Source: a bacterium
GTDB taxonomy: Bacteria > Zhuqueibacterota > Zhuqueibacteria > Residuimicrobiales > Krinioviventaceae
DNA length: 40,945 bases
Reading direction: 5' to 3'
Assembly: GCA_029561455.1 (NCBI GenBank)
Contig: JAKQIY010000036.1
Span: forward strand, 1 to 40,945
Shown here: positions 23,698 through 33,183 of the stretch, in pieces
Layout of the letters: the number at the start of each line of letters is the position of its first letter
Position numbering within the stretch: the stretch's first letter is position 1
Position numbers and translations under genes: made by a program
The notes under the pieces: generated by a model
Databases searched by the model: none
Told to the model about the DNA's origin: nothing
Seen by the model: the letters and a program-made list of their open reading frames with translations, nothing else

Positions 23698-24756
23698 TTA
23701 ACTATTTAAGATTACCAGCCATACCCAGATAAAAAGCGTGTGCACAAATGTAGCAGCGGTCACTTTGCGGGTTTTCAGCAGGGTCCAGCCAAACAACCAG
23801 GAAGCGGCAAAGGCAATGAGAATATTGACCCATACAGGCTTTCCGCCGCCCGGATAAACAGAATTGCCGCCGAAATCGAGCACAAAGGCATTGTGATAAT
23901 GCGCCAGTCCGGAGATCAGAGAAGCCGGCGCGAGCGTTAAAAGGGCGGTATTTTTTTTTGTAGTGATCTGACCGGCAATAAAGTTTTGGATAATGCCGCG
24001 AAAAAGCAGTTCTTCAGGCAGAGCAATAAAAAATCCGATAAACAGGAATTGCTGCACCATTTCCCCAAACGGCATCATGTTGTGTGACAGAGTGAAAAAA
24101 CGCAGGGCTATACCGGGAATGAAAACCAGTATAAATAAAAACAAAAAATTCATTATAGCCGAACGCCAGTCGTTATCTTTTAACCGCAGGGTATAGCTGA
24201 AATTGGGTAACGGTCGTAGAGTCAGGTAGATAACCAGGAGATGAATTATACCGATCATCGGATAAATAAAGAAAACCGGCTGCGCTGGCGGCGCACCATA
24301 GCGGGTGAGGAAAGGGAATTGCATGGGCAACAACACCAATAAAATTACCAGCGCATCTGTCCCCCCCACCGGGTGTTGCTTCTTATTTAGCAGGATTGTG
24401 GCTATTAAGGGCAGAAAACAATACAGCGCGCCAGCAGGAATGATCAATAAATTTGCGGGAGCGGCTGCCAAAATATATAATGACGCGACGCACCACAAAA
24501 CCAGGGGCACAAGCCATAACCGGCGCGGATGGGTAGCGTAATCGGTAGTCAATACCTTGACAAGCGTTGGATTGCCCAAAAGAATAACCGGCGCCATCAG
24601 TACAAGAAAAACAAAAAACGCGGTCAGGGTTTGCGCCGCCCCACCCGGAACATGAATTAAATAGAAAGCCCAGGCAAAGGCAAGAAGGATAAAAAGTATA
24701 CCCCCCAGCCGAAAATCTGCCGTCAGTGTGCCGCGTTGATGTTCTTTCACTCTCAT
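23698..24756 (-). CDS. CPBP-family intramembrane glutamic endopeptidase
   Basis: 352 residues with about eight to ten transmembrane helices. ATG at 24756 is preferred over the upstream TTG. Abi/CAAX motif 1 is PEELLFRGIIQ (E-E-x-x-x-R), motif 2 is SGLAHYHNA, and the last helix carries FVHTLFIW with a conserved His; together these are the zinc-free catalytic residues of Rce1-like proteases. CPBP proteins cleave prenylated proteins in eukaryotes; in bacteria many process or give immunity to peptides. As first gene of the unit with a GNAT, an ATP-grasp ligase and an ATE-like transferase, a part in peptide processing or export is a reasonable but untested idea. Confidence 0.85.
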   Translation of the reverse strand: MRVKEHQRGTLTADFRLGGILFILLAFAWAFYLIHVPGGAAQTLTAFFVFLVLMAPVILLGNPTLVKVLTTDYATHPRRLWLVPLVLWCVASLYILAAAPANLLIIPAGALYCFLPLIATILLNKKQHPVGGTDALVILLVLLPMQFPFLTRYGAPPAQPVFFIYPMIGIIHLLVIYLTLRPLPNFSYTLRLKDNDWRSAIMNFLFLFILVFIPGIALRFFTLSHNMMPFGEMVQQFLFIGFFIALPEELLFRGIIQNFIAGQITTKKNTALLTLAPASLISGLAHYHNAFVLDFGGNSVYPGGGKPVWVNILIAFAASWLFGWTLLKTRKVTAATFVHTLFIWVWLVILNS

Positions 24757-25872
24757 AGATCTGTCCAATATTCAGCGATTAGTCTAATATAATTAATAAA
24801 AAACCTGATGTCAAATTATTTATACAAAAGGTATAAAATATCATGAAAAGGGAAACTTTTGCTCTGAAATTTAACAGGGTAAATCAATTGATACCCCATT
24901 GTCAAATTTATTAATAAAAAAGGTATTAGATTGTTTGTAGCAGGTAATTCTCCTACTATTTTCAAGAATAAAAACTGGTCAACTTGATTTAAAGACATGT
25001 TTAATGTAAATTTTCGGAGGATCGGATTAATTACATTAAAACTAGTCCCGGAAGAAAAATGTTGTTTGCCATACATATTAATAAACTTTTAATGGATATA
25101 TTTATTCAAGAGATACAGCCACACACAAGCGCTATAAAAACAATTGTTTGAACGCTTTTCCCGACGTTCCCGGTGTCCTCTGCTGTTTAATGAAAAGAAA
25201 GTAACCGTAGAGATACCGGAGGACAGAGGGGAAAAAAGAGCATCGCTACTCCAGGTCATAGTCTTTTGCTTATAACAAATGTAAATGCAATTAGAGCTCC
25301 TCTTGCCTGATATACTTTTGCAACAATGAGAGTATTGTTAAAAAGCACCCACTGCAAACCATTTAGAGCCTCTAAAAAATCATTTTGACGACTTGATATC
25401 AAAAAAAATTTTACTTTTTTTTACAATTAACTGGTACAAGAATTGCTAATAACATTTTTAACAAAAAAAAATAATTGGAAAAAATATACTGGACAGCAGA
25501 AAAAAACATGTAATAAATTCAACTTTTCGATAGAAAATGTTAGAGCCACCTATGTATACTTATATTATCAGCGCCGAATTGACCACTACCGGACAAAACA
25601 ACCTTACCTCTTTAACTAGCCCTGGCCCTCTCACTAGAACACGCTTGTGCACCAAACGGTATACAAACGCTGCACTAATCATCTATCATTTTATTTGCTT
25701 CGAGTTTAACAGATAACAGATCATCTGCTGCCTTTTTTCATTTTTTACTTGTTCATGTTTTTAAATAATATCAATTGGCAATACTTGCTAAAACCTATAT
25801 ATAGATAATATCTGATGATAGCAAATCAGAGATTTTACTAAACTAATTATCCCTAAAAGAGCGAGGAGAAAA
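24757..25872. other. Long AT-rich intergenic region, divergent promoters
   Basis: About 1.1 kb between the leftward CPBP gene and rightward cheW. It is AT-rich and has no gene with a ribosome binding site. An 86-codon minus-strand frame (24816-25076) was examined and left out. Visible structure is the interrupted palindrome at 25127-25157 and a weak CCTCTG/CAGAGG pair around 25178-25235. A run TATATATAGATAAT near 25796 may hold a promoter for cheW, whose ribosome binding site AGGAG is at 25864-25868. The rest is unexplained; an AT-rich scar of a lost gene is possible. Confidence 0.4.
25127..25157. repeat. Interrupted palindrome
   Basis: A perfect 12-bp palindrome AAACAATTGTTT (25138-25149) is nested inside an outer inverted pair, AAGCG (25127-25131) and CGCTT (25153-25157). 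Such a dyad could be an operator for a dimeric regulator or a weak hairpin followed by TTTT. It lies far from both flanking genes (about 370 bp from the CPBP gene start and 720 bp from cheW), so its target is unclear. Confidence 0.35.
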
Positions 25873-26388
25873 ATGACAAGGATTTCCCAACTCAATCAAG
25901 ATTATCGTTTTGGGGGGAAATATTTAACCTTTAACCTGGGGGGAGTGGAATATGCCATCCAGATACTCAAGGTGGTGGAAATTTTCGGGTTTATTGACCC
26001 AACAATTATTCCACATACGCCACCCTGGATTTTAGGATTGATCAATCTGCGCGGTAAAATATTGCCAATTATGGACCTGAGAGAGAAATTCGGGTTGCAT
26101 TATGAGAAAGATAATGCAGATAAAGTGATCATTGAAATCCAGGCAAACAATATCGCCATGGGGATTTTAGTCGATAATGTGTCTGAAGTTGTGAATATCC
26201 ATGCAGAAAATATCGAGGATACCCCGTATCTTGGCGCCAATATTAATACGGAATATATTCTTGGTATTGATAAAAGCCAGAAACATGTAAAAATCCTGTT
26301 GAACATCGACAAGATCATCAACAAAGATGAACTCGCCACCCTGACCAAGGTGTCGGAAAAAGCCGATGCGGAATTACTATCAGCTTAA
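25873..26388 (+). CDS. cheW: Chemotaxis coupling protein CheW
   Basis: 171 residues forming one CheW-like SH3-type domain. It opens with KYLTFNLGGVEYAIQILKVV, and has the hallmark HTPPWILGLINLRGKILPIM and IGILVD-like stretch NNIAMGILVDNVSEVV. CheW bridges chemoreceptors and the CheA kinase at the inner face of the membrane. The start has AGGAG five bases upstream. It is followed after 46 bp by a chemoreceptor gene in the same direction, so the two probably form a dedicated pair. No cheA or cheY is in the window. Confidence 0.95.
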   Translation: MTRISQLNQDYRFGGKYLTFNLGGVEYAIQILKVVEIFGFIDPTIIPHTPPWILGLINLRGKILPIMDLREKFGLHYEKDNADKVIIEIQANNIAMGILVDNVSEVVNIHAENIEDTPYLGANINTEYILGIDKSQKHVKILLNIDKIINKDELATLTKVSEKADAELLSA

Positions 26389-26434
26389 ATGACAATAATA
26401 ATGAATATAATATTTTAGTGTGGGAGACAAAAAA

Positions 26435-28837
26435 ATGAAAAATGCCTTTAAAAGTCTTAAAACCCTGATAACAGTAATTGTAATTACTGTTTTAATATTA
26501 CTTATCTGGATAAGTGGTTTTGTATCCTATCAAGCCGCGCGCAGCGCTGTTGAAAAAGCTTATATCAACCAGTTACAAAATTTTAATCGTGATATCGAAA
26601 GACAATTGGTTAAATTTTTTGAAGATCAACTGAAAAACGCCAATTACCTGGCAACCCACCCGATAGTTATACAAGCTATAGAAAATAATGATTTTAGCCA
26701 GGCAACGGAATTCTTGACTCATTTTTATAATGAACAGAAAATTTATGAAAATACTTTTATTGCTACTCCAGGTCCCGATCCTGTAATTTTGGCCGATGTC
26801 GGAATCGGTACAATTGGTTTACATTACCGGGATAAAGGCTTTGCTGATAATGTTACCAATAATGTGGCGGGGCGTGAATTTGTCAGCCAACCGCATAAAG
26901 CGCCGGTGCGCGATATGATTGTTATGCTGGTCACTGTACCGATCCGCAATAATGGGGAAATTATCGGCATATTAGGTCTGCCTTTTGATGTAGGCTCCCT
27001 GTCGGAAAATTTGGTAAAGGAATTAATAATGGGCAAGACCGGTTATGCCTTTATAACCGACAAACAAGGATTGGCGTTTGCTCATCCTGATGAAAAACAG
27101 ATATTGACCCTGGATGTTAAAGAATATGACTGGGGTAAGGAAATGATGGCTTCCCAAAATGACGACATAATTTATTATCAATGGGAAGGTAAAGATAAAT
27201 TTTTAACCGATATCAAAAATGAGAAATATGGGTTTGTTGTCGCTTCAACAATATATTTAGCGGATATAAATGAAGACGCCAATAAAATGGCGGCAACTAA
27301 TATCGGAATTGGAGTAATTCTCCTGATTATTTCAGGTATTTTTCTCACCTTATTCCTGGCCAACCGTCTCAAACCGTTAGGAGATGCGGTTGGAGTTGCC
27401 GATAAACTGGCTGCCGGCGATATTAACGTTGCCGTTGAAGCGAAACGAGACGATGAAATTGGTAACCTCATCCAGGCTTTCGGTCGTATGATCGCCTCGC
27501 TGCGCGATAAAGCTCTGGCCGCCCAGCATATTGCCAAGGGCGATCTCTCTATACAGGTAACCGCCGCCTCGCGTGATGATGTGCTCGGCAACGCTATGTT
27601 ACAAATGAAACAGAGCATCTCCGCCATGGTCGCCGACGTCAACTCCCTGGCCGACGCCGCCGTGCAGGGCCGCCTGGACACCCGCGCCGATGCCGGCAAA
27701 CACACCGGCGATTTCGGCAAGATCGTCTCCGGCATCAACCAGACCCTCGACGCCATCGTCAAACCCATCAACGAAGCAACCGATGTGCTTGAACATGTGG
27801 CGCAGCGGGATATGACCGCCCGTATGAACGGTAATTATGCCGGCGATTACGACCGTATCAAGGTCGCCCTCAATACCGCCGTGCAAAACCTTGATGACGG
27901 CCTCGAACAGGTCGCCATTGCCGCCGACCAGGTAGCTACCGCTTCCGATCAGATCGGCATCGGCGCCCAGGCCATTGCCCAGGGCGCTTCCGAACAGGCC
28001 AGTTCACTCGAAGAGGTTTCGGGAAACCTGCAGGAAATGTCTGCCATGACCAAACAGAACGCCTCCACCGCCACCGAAGCCAAAAAAACCACCGAAAAAG
28101 CGGTGCAGGTTGTGGAACAAGGCTCAAGCAGTATGGCGAATTTGTCCACAGCTATCGAACAGATCAAAACCTCATCGGACGAAACCGCCAAGATCGTCAA
28201 AACTATCGACGATATTGCCTTCCAGACCAACCTGCTGGCGCTTAACGCCGCCGTTGAAGCCGCCAGGGCCGGAGAATCCGGCAAGGGTTTTGCCGTGGTA
28301 GCTGAAGAAGTACGTAACCTGGCCCTGCGCAGCGCCGAAGCCGCCAAAGACACCGCCAACCTCATTCAGGAAGCAGTGAAAAATGCCGGCAACGGCGTTA
28401 CCCTCAACAACGAGGTTACCAAAATCCTCAAGGACGCTTCCGATCAGGTCGGCAAAGTCGGTAAAATGGTCACTGAAATTGCCATCGCCTCCGAACAGCA
28501 GAGTGAAGGCATCGACCAGATCACCACAGCCGTAACGCAAATGAACCAGGTCACTCAGCAAAACGCCGCCAGTTCCGAAGAATCGGCCAGCACCGCCGAA
28601 GAATTATCCAGCCAGGCGGTGGAACTCAACAGCCTGGTGGCTGCGTTCAAGCTGACCAATAAAAAAACGGGTGGTTCGGCAGCGCTCAAAAAAAGCTTCC
28701 GCATGGATGCAAAGCCCGCCGCCAAAGCGCCGCAAAAACAGTTTTACAAAGGGTCGGCAAAAAATCTCGATCCTAAAAAAGTGATCCCCTTTGATGATGA
28801 TGATATGAACGATAACGATACCCTGAAACAATTCTAA
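26435..28837 (+). CDS. Methyl-accepting chemotaxis protein with periplasmic Cache-type sensor
   Basis: 800 residues from the ATG at 26435, chosen over the upstream GTG because GGGAG (26422-26426) is its ribosome binding site. Order: TM1 (about 8-35), a periplasmic double-Cache-like sensor (about 36-280, with [20 protein letters not shown] and [14 protein letters not shown]), TM2 (about 288-310), HAMP, a HAMP-like linker repeat ([10 protein letters not shown], then [13 protein letters not shown]), then the long helical signalling domain. The kinase-contact tip reads [20 protein letters not shown]. The C-terminus is a basic stretch ending in an acidic tail. The second half is markedly GC-richer than the sensor half. 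The ligand is unknown; Cache domains often bind amino acids or organic acids. Confidence 0.94.
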   Translation: MKNAFKSLKTLITVIVITVLILLIWISGFVSYQAARSAVEKAYINQLQNFNRDIERQLVKFFEDQLKNANYLATHPIVIQAIENNDFSQATEFLTHFYNEQKIYENTFIATPGPDPVILADVGIGTIGLHYRDKGFADNVTNNVAGREFVSQPHKAPVRDMIVMLVTVPIRNNGEIIGILGLPFDVGSLSENLVKELIMGKTGYAFITDKQGLAFAHPDEKQILTLDVKEYDWGKEMMASQNDDIIYYQWEGKDKFLTDIKNEKYGFVVASTIYLADINEDANKMAATNIGIGVILLIISGIFLTLFLANRLKPLGDAVGVADKLAAGDINVAVEAKRDDEIGNLIQAFGRMIASLRDKALAAQHIAKGDLSIQVTAASRDDVLGNAMLQMKQSISAMVADVNSLADAAVQGRLDTRADAGKHTGDFGKIVSGINQTLDAIVKPINEATDVLEHVAQRDMTARMNGNYAGDYDRIKVALNTAVQNLDDGLEQVAIAADQVATASDQIGIGAQAIAQGASEQASSLEEVSGNLQEMSAMTKQNASTATEAKKTTEKAVQVVEQGSSSMANLSTAIEQIKTSSDETAKIVKTIDDIAFQTNLLALNAAVEAARAGESGKGFAVVAEEVRNLALRSAEAAKDTANLIQEAVKNAGNGVTLNNEVTKILKDASDQVGKVGKMVTEIAIASEQQSEGIDQITTAVTQMNQVTQQNAASSEESASTAEELSSQAVELNSLVAAFKLTNKKTGGSAALKKSFRMDAKPAAKAPQKQFYKGSAKNLDPKKVIPFDDDDMNDNDTLKQF

Positions 28838-28852
28838 CCGAAAAAATCTCTT

Positions 28853-28884
28853 CCCCGGATTCCGCCATCCCGGCGGGTCCGGGG
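28853..28884 (+). terminator. Putative terminator hairpin after the chemoreceptor
   Basis: CCCCGGA (28853-28859) pairs exactly with TCCGGGG (28878-28884), and the interior CCGCC/GGCGG extends the stem. It begins 15 bases after the stop codon. No T tract follows, so it may be a weak or factor-assisted terminator, or an mRNA-stabilising hairpin. It lies between convergent genes and could serve the minus-strand gene as well. Confidence 0.5.
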
Positions 28885-28957
28885 ATTAGTTCGCGGGGCT
28901 AACTCTTAATTTATACAAAAAGTATATTATAAATCCGACCACATTTCCCGCAACTTG

Positions 28958-29734
28958 CTATAAATCAACCAGAGTGCGGATTTTCTCCACCATTTTAAAA
29001 TAATGCGATCCCTGCCAGTAAATATTATTACACTGACTGCATTGAAAAAATTGCTGATAAAAACGGGCGGTGCGCGGTGGCAGACGATCCTCGATAACAC
29101 TTTTCTCTACCGGCTGCACCAGACCGTTGCAATTCATACAGCGGCTGAACAAGCGAACCCTGGATTGCAGCTGTAGCCGCTTGACAATTTCCTGTATCTG
29201 TTCTTCGGGATGCGTGCTGCGTACCCGGTAACCGTGCGTTACGGCGCTGTTTTTCAGCAAACCCAGATCGCGGGTGAGGATGATCCGCTTTTCACGGGCG
29301 GCAATAGCAATTATTTCCTGATCGGAGTAATCATTACGGTATAAAGCATCGAATCCCAGCATTCGCAGCAGCCGGGCGAGCTTGCCGAGATGAACATCAA
29401 GGATAAAGCAGGGAGTGCGCAGCGGACTCTCGCGCAGCCGCACCAGCGGTGTAATATCGAGACTTTCAAACACCGGGTACACGGCAACCCGGTCGTTATT
29501 CTGCACCTGGTAACTGAAATTAACGGAACGGCCGTTGACGATTATCAGCTCTACTTCGGAATGCGGAACTCCCAGCGCCTCGATACTATCTTTAACGGCA
29601 GGATGACCATTAAAAGTATATGCAAATGCTTGTTTGCGCTTGTTCGGCGGCAAAAAATCATTCAGTTCTTCATAAAAGCGGAATTCGGCGGTGTGGGACA
29701 TGGGAGCATCATCCTGATAATGGTTTGAATCCAT
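28958..29734 (-). CDS. Ubiquitin-like/Mut7-C RNase fusion protein
   Basis: 258 residues. The N-terminal ~95 residues form a MoaD/ThiS-like ubiquitin fold (AEFRFYEELNDFLPP, then VELIIVNGRSVNFSYQVQNN and DRVAVYPVFE). From about residue 105 comes a Mut7-C PIN-type RNase domain: FILDVHLGKLARLLRMLGFD, with NDYSDQEI and ILTRDLGLL supplying the catalytic aspartates. A zinc ribbon follows (CMNCNGLV and CSQCNNIYWQGSHY). This Ub+Mut7-C pairing is a known bacterial family whose function is not settled; RNA cleavage is expected. The ubiquitin-like part does not end in Gly-Gly, so conjugation is unlikely. A possible later start is the Met at residue 12. No clear operon partner. Confidence 0.88.
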   Translation of the reverse strand: MDSNHYQDDAPMSHTAEFRFYEELNDFLPPNKRKQAFAYTFNGHPAVKDSIEALGVPHSEVELIIVNGRSVNFSYQVQNNDRVAVYPVFESLDITPLVRLRESPLRTPCFILDVHLGKLARLLRMLGFDALYRNDYSDQEIIAIAAREKRIILTRDLGLLKNSAVTHGYRVRSTHPEEQIQEIVKRLQLQSRVRLFSRCMNCNGLVQPVEKSVIEDRLPPRTARFYQQFFQCSQCNNIYWQGSHYFKMVEKIRTLVDL

Positions 29735-29800
29735 TATAATATAATTCCTGAATGCTCAATAACTCTATTTATATAATAAAAAATACAGGTAAAAGACTAA

Positions 29801-30778
29801 TCACTTGCCTGCATACCACACACCGCGCAGCCAGGCATGGGTGCGTAATTTGGCCAGGGTTTCCGCCGGTAAATCGGGCAGATCAGATACGGCGGTATTG
29901 GCCTGCGCCTGCTCCACAGTACGAATGCCGGTAATAACCGTGCTGACCGCGTTATGCGCCAGGGCAAATTTTATGGCCGCCTGCGGCATGGTGAAACCGC
30001 TGTCTTTAATATCGGTTTTTATCTTTTCCACTCGGTTCACGGTGCGTTCCATGCGGTCGTCGGCAAAGTACCTGCTGCGGAAATCATTATTCGGAAAAAC
30101 TGTAGTTTTACTGAATTTTCCGGTGAGCGCGCCTTCATCAAACACGACCCGGACAATAACACCCACATTCAGTTCACGGGCAACAGGTAACAACTCGGCG
30201 GCCGGTTCCTGCTCGAATATATTATAGATCACCTGTACCGTGTCAAGGTATCCGGCGCGCATCAAATCGATTACTGCATTTTGATCCTGCTCCGGGGTGG
30301 AAATACCGATATACCTGATCTTGCCTTCGCGCTGTAATTTTTTGAGAATTTCAAACGGCTTGGGATTTTTATTCCAGGCGCGCGTCCAGGTGTGTAATTG
30401 TAAAAGGTCGATGCAGTCCGTATCCAGGTTACGGAGGCGCTCCTCGATATTATGCCGTAAATAGGCTTCCGAATAGCGGTCGCTCATATCGCAATAAGGC
30501 GAGGGCGGCCAGGGCCCCGGCGCCGGCGGCGTTTTGGTAGCGACCATGATTTTTTCCCGGCGTTCTTTGAGGACTTGTGCAATAAGACGCTCGCTTTTGC
30601 CATCGCCATAGCCCTGGGCGGTATCGATAAACGTGACGCCCATATCGATTGCTTTATGCAGAGCGTCGATGGAATCGCTCTCTTTTTGCGAACCCCAGGC
30701 GCTCTCCCCTATCGCCCAGGCGCCAAAACCGATTTCGGAAACCCGCTGCTCGGTGCGGCCCAGTGTCCGGTATTGCAT
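29801..30778 (-). CDS. Aldo/keto reductase
   Basis: 325 residues, TIM-barrel NAD(P)H-dependent oxidoreductase. It opens MQYRTLGRTEQRVSEIGFGA. The catalytic tetrad is visible: Asp and Tyr in FIDTAQGYGDGKSERLIAQV, Lys in IMVATKTPP and His in DLLQLHTW. Near the end FALAHNAVSTVITGIRTVEQ matches the NADP-binding region of the family. It resembles the YajO/PdxI/AKR group acting on small aldehydes or ketones, but the substrate cannot be assigned. It is a single gene on the minus strand. Confidence 0.93.
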   Translation of the reverse strand: MQYRTLGRTEQRVSEIGFGAWAIGESAWGSQKESDSIDALHKAIDMGVTFIDTAQGYGDGKSERLIAQVLKERREKIMVATKTPPAPGPWPPSPYCDMSDRYSEAYLRHNIEERLRNLDTDCIDLLQLHTWTRAWNKNPKPFEILKKLQREGKIRYIGISTPEQDQNAVIDLMRAGYLDTVQVIYNIFEQEPAAELLPVARELNVGVIVRVVFDEGALTGKFSKTTVFPNNDFRSRYFADDRMERTVNRVEKIKTDIKDSGFTMPQAAIKFALAHNAVSTVITGIRTVEQAQANTAVSDLPDLPAETLAKLRTHAWLRGVWYAGK

Positions 30779-30884
30779 AGTCTCTCCTGAAATTATAGAA
30801 TGTGTTCTGTAATAATACCTGTTCGGTTAACAGATCAGAAATTACATGTTAAACAGTTATTTAGGTTTGCTATTCATAATTATA

Positions 30885-32078
30885 CTATTTTAACCAAAAG
30901 TCGATCAGTTTAGTCATTGCTTCAATATTCTCAACCGGCTCGGTGGCAATTTTCATATAAGGCTCTAAAACTGCGTTTATGGTTTCCCGGTCTGTGATCA
31001 TATCCTGAAGTTCAAAACGCCGGATCGCCTCGCGTTTAAAATCATCGTCCAGCAACCCCGGGTAACCGATAACCAGTTTCTGTTCACGTAAAGGAGTGGA
31101 AAATACAAATCCGGTAAATACATCGGCATAAGTGGCCTTGTGCGGCTTGAATTTATAATAATCAAAGGGGTCAGCGCCAAAAGGCGACCCGGCCAAGTCA
31201 AACGCCGCTTCTGTAAGATCAAGCGCCGCAAAGGCGGCATCCCATTTGCCGTCCTGAATCGGGTTGCCGAGCACCTGCTGCTCATCGAGGCCGGAGGTCA
31301 ATGCTATGGAATTGAGCATAACATTGGCAATACGCCCCCGAAACTTTTCAAATAAAAACCGCCCGGTGTTTTTACCCTTACTGCCATCGTAAAATTCAAA
31401 ATCGTTAAAGCCATGCCGGTAATTTAAAATGACCAAGGCTTTAGGCTGCCTGACCGCGGTCTTTTCCCATTCCAGAAAAGTATTGGTGATATAATCGGCA
31501 ATAAACTGATCGCGAAAGCGTATTTTCTTTAAAAACAGCTTGTAACGGGCTTTGGTCATAGTGTCCCAGCGAAAGGTCATATCCGCCGGGTAAATATTGA
31601 TTTTCTTGTGATCGGGCAGGGTTGTGTTAAGTTTATAAACCCTGGTTAAAAAATCATAAACATTTTTATTTGCCCAAAAGGGCACTATTCCAGCATTTCG
31701 ATAAATAGTGCGGGCGCCGGCGGCAATATCCGCTTCGGATAAAGATGGGGCATGTAAATAGGCATACATTTCTTTCTGTAACGAATTACTGCCCAGTTCC
31801 GTGAAAATGACCCCCACGTTGTCGATAAAACGCTGGTCACTGACCAGCCTGTAGATAAAATCATACTGAGTATATTCCGCCTGCATCCGCTCGCATATAA
31901 TCACCAAATCATTTTTTTGAAACAGACTGAGGACATAATCGACCGGATCCTGTTTATTGTTTTGCAGAAATTGCACATAAGGGGCAATTTCAGGTTTGTA
32001 TTTGAGCTGCTGAGACCTTTTGCAACCTCCAATAAAAACCAAAACTATTAATAGCCCCAAACTACATTTCTTCACCAT
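30885..32078 (-). CDS. Lipoprotein of the EreA/ChaN-like superfamily (putative)
   Basis: 397 residues. The signal peptide ends in a lipobox, VFIGGC, with the lipidated Cys at residue 19. The body is about 375 residues: FQKNDLVIICERMQAEYTQY (like the G-E-x-x-H-x-x-x-E opening of erythromycin-esterase-like proteins, here C-E-R-M-Q-A-E), VGVIFTELGSNSLQ, INIYPADMTFRW, PKALVILNYRHGFND and KLVIGYPG. This order resembles the haem-binding/TIKI/EreA fold. The usual His of the first motif appears to be Gln, so catalysis is doubtful. It is placed between an aldo/keto reductase and a methyltransferase on the same strand. The fold call is moderate; function unknown. Confidence 0.6.
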   Translation of the reverse strand: MVKKCSLGLLIVLVFIGGCKRSQQLKYKPEIAPYVQFLQNNKQDPVDYVLSLFQKNDLVIICERMQAEYTQYDFIYRLVSDQRFIDNVGVIFTELGSNSLQKEMYAYLHAPSLSEADIAAGARTIYRNAGIVPFWANKNVYDFLTRVYKLNTTLPDHKKINIYPADMTFRWDTMTKARYKLFLKKIRFRDQFIADYITNTFLEWEKTAVRQPKALVILNYRHGFNDFEFYDGSKGKNTGRFLFEKFRGRIANVMLNSIALTSGLDEQQVLGNPIQDGKWDAAFAALDLTEAAFDLAGSPFGADPFDYYKFKPHKATYADVFTGFVFSTPLREQKLVIGYPGLLDDDFKREAIRRFELQDMITDRETINAVLEPYMKIATEPVENIEAMTKLIDFWLK

Positions 32079-32105
32079 AAAATCCTAGTTCCTGAATTAA
32101 ATAAA

Positions 32106-32915
32106 TTAAGCTTTATTTTTAACCGCCATACCTTTAAACCAGGTATAAAAAAACGTTCCGTCCGGCGGTTTTGACGTACGCGATAAATCAGCAATTCCCT
32201 TATTCCAGATATCGGCATCCACTATTTTTACGTCCAGAATTTCCTTTTTCGATGAACTGACCATCGGCACAATGATCCGGTTGACCATACCGTCCAGTAA
32301 TTCTTTTTTACCCAGATCGCCATATACAATTCTGGGCGATACATCCTGCACTGCAAATCCAGCCTGGTGGAGAAGCGGGTATAAACGCCTGCCAATGAGT
32401 GGATCATGGCCGAGACGTTGCTGTACAGTCACCAGCGCCCGCCATACTGCAATAGATTCAGGGGTTTCCGGGTACCAGAAGCAGGAGCCGTGATCGCCCT
32501 CTATTACAGTAATCGTACCGCCGGGTTTTAGTACTCTCTTTAACTCAAGCAGGGCGTTTTCAGGGTGATCCAGATGCTCTAGTAAAAAGCAAACAAAAAT
32601 ATGATCGAATGAATTATCCGTAAAGGATAATTTCATAACATTTTCCAAACGAAATGTAACGTTGGAAAATTTCCCCTTTTTTATCACAGCTTCAGCTTGT
32701 TCAATGGATTTTTCCGAAATATCTATAGAAGTAAACCGGGCGCCTGGACTGTTGGCGGCCAGAATAATGGTTTGCCCGCCAACTCCGCATCCGGCTTCCA
32801 ATACCTCGCTGCCGGCCGGGTAATTAGTTCCCTCATGCAGCAATGTTGCCAAAATTCCGGACTGATCACGCAGGCGTTCATTTTCCCGATCCGAGTAACC
32901 ATGTACATATTTCAT
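32106..32915 (-). CDS. Class I SAM-dependent methyltransferase (UbiE/Methyltransf_11-like)
   Basis: 269 residues. Motif I is SEVLEAGCGVGGQTIILA, with ARFTSIDISEKSIEQAEAVI as motif II. SFDHIFVCFLLEHLDHPENA (motif III-IV region) and ALLELKRVLKPGGTITVIEG (motifs V-VI) complete the SAM-binding fold. The gene lies 27 bp before the lipoprotein gene, so the two may be co-transcribed. The substrate cannot be deduced; the family includes quinone, sterol and small-molecule methyltransferases. Confidence 0.9.
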   Translation of the reverse strand: MKYVHGYSDRENERLRDQSGILATLLHEGTNYPAGSEVLEAGCGVGGQTIILAANSPGARFTSIDISEKSIEQAEAVIKKGKFSNVTFRLENVMKLSFTDNSFDHIFVCFLLEHLDHPENALLELKRVLKPGGTITVIEGDHGSCFWYPETPESIAVWRALVTVQQRLGHDPLIGRRLYPLLHQAGFAVQDVSPRIVYGDLGKKELLDGMVNRIIVPMVSSSKKEILDVKIVDADIWNKGIADLSRTSKPPDGTFFYTWFKGMAVKNKA

Positions 32916-33183
32916 TTTTTTTCCCTCTAAAGTTTTATGTACTCTAATTCATCCTACGTATAAAAGGTTCCAATAATGTTAAAAACAATTCCTGTTAATA
33001 AAACAATTTAATCAGGATAATGACAGTTGTATCATGATAAAGGTTAGCAGAATGAAATACCGGAACAGAACCGGGGTAATAAGTACATAACTAACCCCTG
33101 GCAGAAAAGCATAAAAGACACCTGGCGCCGGCTCAGCCGGGTATAAACAGAAACAGGCAGTACACCCTAATTTTTTCTCAAGC

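Noticed and set aside
24816-25076. 86-codon minus-strand ORF in the gap before cheW
   Set aside because: No ribosome binding site, no recognisable family, composition same as the surrounding AT-rich DNA; could be a decayed gene but there is no evidence for it.
33128-33140. CCGGC-TCA-GCCGG hairpin downstream of the crotonase gene
   Set aside because: Only a 5-bp stem without a T tract on the minus strand; too weak to call a terminator.
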